Of a stretch of DNA of 7,089 nucleotides, positions 6,295 to 7,089 are shown one piece after another (within the stretch, counting starts at the first letter, position 1; each line of letters opens with the position of its first letter). Source of the DNA: Rhodococcus sp. (in: high G+C Gram-positive bacteria) (GTDB lineage: Bacteria > Actinomycetota > Actinomycetes > Mycobacteriales > Mycobacteriaceae). A program made the position numbers and the translations under genes. The stretch is taken from assembly GCA_012515885.1 (NCBI GenBank), contig JAAYXN010000428.1:1-7089 (forward strand), written 5' to 3'. The notes under the pieces are model-generated. The model made no database searches, was not told the origin of the DNA, and saw nothing but the letters and a program-made list of their open reading frames with translations.

Positions 6295-7089
6295 CGGCGA
6301 AACACCCACCTGTCCATGTTCCATCCGGTACCTGTGCGCGCCGCGTTGGGTTCGACGGCGCTCATGCCGTCGGCGACGGCGATGGTGCGGGGCTGGTGGA
6401 ACAGCGGCAGGGTCGGTACGTGTCGCCACATGATTTCTTCAGCTTCTGAGGCCAGGCGGAGCACGGTGGCGGGGGCGGCGTCGACGGCGAGGGTGTCGAC
6501 GATCTCGTCGACGCGTCCCGACGCGAAATCGCCGAGGTTAGAACCTTCACCGCCGCGCATCGCGAACATGGCGCCGGTGCGTTCGGTGGCCCCGGAGGAA
6601 CCGTTGGCTCCCGCGGTTCCGGTGAGGACGGCGTCCACGTTGCCAGCGTGCAGGCTCGATACTGCGAAGTCGTCTGCGCCAGCGTCTTCGATAGTGATGC
6701 CTGCGGGCGCGCAGGCTTGAGTGATGGCCCTGACCATGGCGCTGCGCCGGTCGTCGGGGGTGAGGTAGCCGATGCGCACGGTCAGGGGCCCTGCGGCTGC
6801 GGCAGCGGCGAGATCGGGTTGACGGAATCGTCCCCCGGCGACGGCTGCCACGGATTCGTAGATCAGTTCGTCGGTGGTGACGAAGCGTGCGTCAACAACG
6901 CCGGGCGCAGAGTTTCCCGAGGTGTTTCCCGAGTTGCTGTTGCTCGCCCCGAAGGTGTCGAACAGTTCTTGGCGCGGCACGCAGGACGCAAAGGCTTGGC
7001 GGGCGGCGACGTCGGTGAAGACCCCGGCGCGGCCGATGAAGAGCTGGTCGATGCCGGGAGAGACGTAGTCGGAGGCGAGCAGACCGGCA
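6291..7089 (-). CDS. Extracellular solute-binding protein, family 5 (peptide/dipeptide ABC transporter type), C-terminal part
   Basis: The C-terminal 265 residues of a substrate-binding protein are visible; the N-terminus, where a lipoprotein signal would be expected, lies beyond position 7089. The frame stays open through the right edge, so the GTG at 6980 is internal rather than a start. Family 5 features are the helix segment DVAARQAFASCVPRQELFD early in the fragment (compare the usual VRQAFALAIDR-type motif) and a C-terminal stretch EEIMWRHVPTLPLFHQP, followed by a Trp-rich end (GWNMDRWVFRR). A Ser/Asn/Gly-rich insert (SNSNSGNTSGNS) interrupts it near the middle helix region. In related genomes the gene at this place is annotated as a dipeptide-binding lipoprotein, downstream of secD-secF. 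Its stop overlaps the apt start (ATGA). Its substrate, and whether it works with any permease, cannot be seen here. Confidence 0.8.
   Translation of the reverse strand, partial: AGLLASDYVSPGIDQLFIGRAGVFTDVAARQAFASCVPRQELFDTFGASNSNSGNTSGNSAPGVVDARFVTTDELIYESVAAVAGGRFRQPDLAAAAAAGPLTVRIGYLTPDDRRSAMVRAITQACAPAGITIEDAGADDFAVSSLHAGNVDAVLTGTAGANGSSGATERTGAMFAMRGGEGSNLGDFASGRVDEIVDTLAVDAAPATVLRLASEAEEIMWRHVPTLPLFHQPRTIAVADGMSAVEPNAARTGTGWNMDRWVFRR

Noticed and set aside
6295..6429. Extension of apt to an upstream start within the solute-binding protein gene
   Set aside because: The added arginine-rich residues are the out-of-frame reading of the C-terminus of the upstream protein, which is itself well supported.
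5674..6720. A 348-codon plus-strand open frame antisense to apt and the solute-binding protein gene
   Set aside because: It lies opposite two clearly recognisable proteins, its Arg/Gly/Val-rich translation resembles no family, and it is what GC-rich codon bias produces on the opposite strand.
1..7089. tRNA or rRNA genes, CRISPR arrays, insertion sequences, phage or toxin-antitoxin genes
   Set aside because: Read on both strands; no regular spaced direct repeats, transposase-like proteins or tRNA-like structures were seen. Gene content and order match a conserved core locus.

Overview
The window is an ordinary-looking core chromosome segment of a high-GC Gram-positive bacterium, most likely in the Corynebacterium/Mycobacterium group (order Mycobacteriales). 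The evidence is GC-rich third codon positions, GTG starts, a long Rel protein that closely resembles the mycobacterial type as I recall it, and the gene order. The neighbourhood substrate-binding lipoprotein / apt / rel / cyclophilin / MBL-fold hydrolase / hisS is a recognised arrangement in this order (in M. tuberculosis it corresponds to Rv2585c to Rv2580c). The genus cannot be fixed from sequence reading alone.

Layout, left to right. Positions 1-394 (minus strand) hold the first 131 codons of hisS (histidyl-tRNA synthetase). Just upstream of it, 410-1084 (minus) encodes a glyoxalase II-like metallo-beta-lactamase-fold hydrolase whose stop codon is embedded in the hisS ribosome-binding region, so the two form an operon. 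A roughly 320-base divergent intergenic region (1085-1402) separates them from two tandem plus-strand genes for exported cyclophilin-type prolyl isomerases. The first (1403-2272) is anchored by an N-terminal membrane helix and the second (2320-3123) is a lipoprotein. A strong, near-symmetrical hairpin at 3147-3185 terminates transcription between these genes and the convergent relA.

Positions 3215-5605 (minus) encode the bifunctional (p)ppGpp synthetase/hydrolase Rel with all its domains (HD, synthetase, TGS, zinc-finger/CC, ACT). Upstream of it lie apt (adenine phosphoribosyltransferase, 5710-6294, minus) and the C-terminal part of a family 5 extracellular solute-binding protein (6291-7089, minus, running off the window). 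The latter two overlap by ATGA and are co-transcribed. relA has its own very strong ribosome-binding site and a possible own promoter.

Together the window combines translation and the stringent response (hisS, relA), purine salvage (apt), peptide uptake (solute-binding protein) and envelope protein folding (two cyclophilins). I found no mobile element, CRISPR array, tRNA or rRNA. I see no convincing undescribed system. The points most worth a second look are the tandem, differently anchored cyclophilins with a shared set of four cysteines and an altered active-site segment, a 15-bp in-frame tandem repeat spanning the alternative starts of apt, and a cluster of TGACA words with an inverted repeat in the divergent intergenic region.
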